From positions 1-13,353 of the forward strand of contig JASLHV010000476.1 of assembly GCA_030153205.1 (NCBI GenBank): 13,353 nt of DNA, given 5' to 3'. This stretch comes from Roseiarcus sp. (GTDB lineage Bacteria; Pseudomonadota; Alphaproteobacteria; Rhizobiales; Beijerinckiaceae). Below, piece by piece: positions 12,458 to 13,353 of this stretch (positions within the stretch are counted from its first letter, which is position 1; each line of letters begins with the position of its first letter). The notes beneath the pieces were generated by a model. It saw nothing but the letters and a program-made list of their open reading frames with translations. It ran no database searches and had not been told where the DNA came from. The translations under genes were made by a program, and so were the position numbers.

Positions 12458-13353
12458 TCAGCTTATGCCGGCCGTCAGGATCGAAACGCGGTTTTCAGAA
12501 GCGCCGCCTCGAGCCGATTGGCCCTGCCCTTCATCGATATAGACACGATTTCGGCCCAGCCCTTTGGCGGCGTACAAGCACCGGTCGGCTTCCGCGATCA
12601 GGTCCCGCAAGCTCTCGTGTTCGTCAGTTTGGACGGAGACGCCAAAGCTCGCGGAAATCGAGATCTCAGGATGGTTTGGGATCGTCACATGGGACAGTAT
12701 CAAGCGAAGGCGTTCGGCGATCGCCTTCGCGTCGTCCCGGTGGCCTACCGAAGTCAGGACGACAAACTCCTCGCCGCCATGACGGGCAAGACAATCGCCT
12801 GGGCGAAGGGTCGACTGAATGCCCTCCGCGAGAGCGCATAACACGGCATCGCCGGCGCTGTGGCCGTGGATATCATTTATAGACTTGAAATGATCTACGT
12901 CGAAAAGGATCACCGCACCGAACTTGCCATCGGCGGCAACCGCCTTGAGCGTGGCTTGGCTCATTGAATCGAATGCGCGGCGATTCAGAATGCCCGTCAA
13001 GGGATCAATTTCCGAGAGCCGTTTAAGCTCCAAAGCCATGCTTGCTTGACTCGCCGCAAGCGCCTGTTTGTCGGCCAAATGGAGGCGCAGCACATTCAAT
13101 GCTTCGAATATGAGACGAATTTCCTTGCTCTTGTGGCGTGTGGGGCTCGGCTCCTTGAGGCCGCCTTGCGCGACAGCGATAATCTCTTCGCTCGCTTTCA
13201 TGAGCGGAACAAAAACCATCCGATGGAGCGCAGCGCCCATTAATGTCAGCAACACGCCGAGACAGGCCGTGAGCATGGTCGTTGCAATAAGGCTTTGGCG
13301 CGCACTTTTCTGACGCCGAACCGCGTCATCGCGGGATAATCGCAACAGGAGAT
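12458..13353 (-). CDS. Membrane diguanylate cyclase (GGDEF), N-terminus beyond the window
   Basis: The frame is open to the right edge, so the gene start is outside. The visible part of about 297 residues shows, from the N-terminal side, the end of a probable sensor region, a transmembrane helix (IATTMLTACLGVLLTLMGAA), a HAMP-like linker (FVPLMKASEEI onward), a coiled-coil stretch and a complete GGDEF domain. Key elements are DPLTGILNRRAF, FDVDHFKSIND, the active-site GGEEF and, exactly five residues before it, RPGD, the inhibitory I-site. The enzyme should make cyclic di-GMP from two GTP at the inner membrane, with product feedback. The missing part probably holds a first membrane helix and a periplasmic sensor. 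No EAL domain follows. No clear terminator separates it from aat. Confidence 0.93.
   Translation of the reverse strand, partial: LLLRLSRDDAVRRQKSARQSLIATTMLTACLGVLLTLMGAALHRMVFVPLMKASEEIIAVAQGGLKEPSPTRHKSKEIRLIFEALNVLRLHLADKQALAASQASMALELKRLSEIDPLTGILNRRAFDSMSQATLKAVAADGKFGAVILFDVDHFKSINDIHGHSAGDAVLCALAEGIQSTLRPGDCLARHGGEEFVVLTSVGHRDDAKAIAERLRLILSHVTIPNHPEISISASFGVSVQTDEHESLRDLIAEADRCLYAAKGLGRNRVYIDEGQGQSARGGASENRVSILTAGIS

Noticed and set aside
9288..12542. Long + strand open frames (316, 318 and 265 codons) opposite the alpha-E, ATP-grasp and aat genes
   Set aside because: They are antisense to genes with clear family motifs, have Arg/Asp/Gly-biased compositions typical of reversed GC-rich codons, and show no family signature.
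1..13353. CRISPR array, insertion sequence or prophage
   Set aside because: No regularly spaced repeats, transposase motifs, target-site duplications or phage structural genes are visible.

Overview
The window looks like chromosomal DNA of an alphaproteobacterium, probably in the order Hyphomicrobiales (Rhizobiales). This rests on the GC-rich coding style, the class III cyclase/TolB-like/TPR protein, the short RlpA-like protein, the XRE mini-regulator and the Aat sequence. A Beijerinckiaceae- or Methylocystis-like host is a guess. I see no tRNA, rRNA, CRISPR array, transposase or phage gene.

The left part (1-4118) is a loose region of small genes with wide gaps. On the + strand it holds a short RlpA-like secreted protein, a secreted glycine-rich hypothetical, a one-helix membrane peptide and a 75-residue helix-turn-helix regulator. 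On the - strand is a small secreted protein, with a clear intrinsic terminator placed between it and the converging regulator gene. From 3141 to 4118 there is a group of very small membrane proteins. Two on the - strand overlap by ATGA and diverge from one on the + strand, across an AT-rich, dyad-rich spacer unlike the rest of the window.

The middle part (4238-6715) is a two-gene - strand unit: a secreted HExxH metallopeptidase, then 30 nt later an adenylate/guanylate cyclase fused to a TolB-like domain and TPR repeats. A gap of about 870 bp follows (6716-7588). It contains an intrinsic terminator pointing left with no coding gene feeding it, and a possible decayed membrane-anchor coding segment. 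A small helical protein (+) then converges on a DUF1330 protein (-).

The right part (7898-13353) is a dense - strand series, in transcription order: a partial membrane GGDEF diguanylate cyclase, leucyl/phenylalanyl-tRNA-protein transferase (aat), a circularly permuted ATP-grasp ligase, an alpha-E (DUF403) protein, a transglutaminase-fold protein and the DUF1330 protein. The ATP-grasp/alpha-E/transglutaminase trio matches a module predicted by comparative genomics to make or attach peptides by amide-bond formation, whose product is unknown. Here the transglutaminase has Ser in place of the nucleophilic Cys and an odd Cys beside the catalytic Asp. I consider this trio the best candidate for an undescribed biochemical system in the window.
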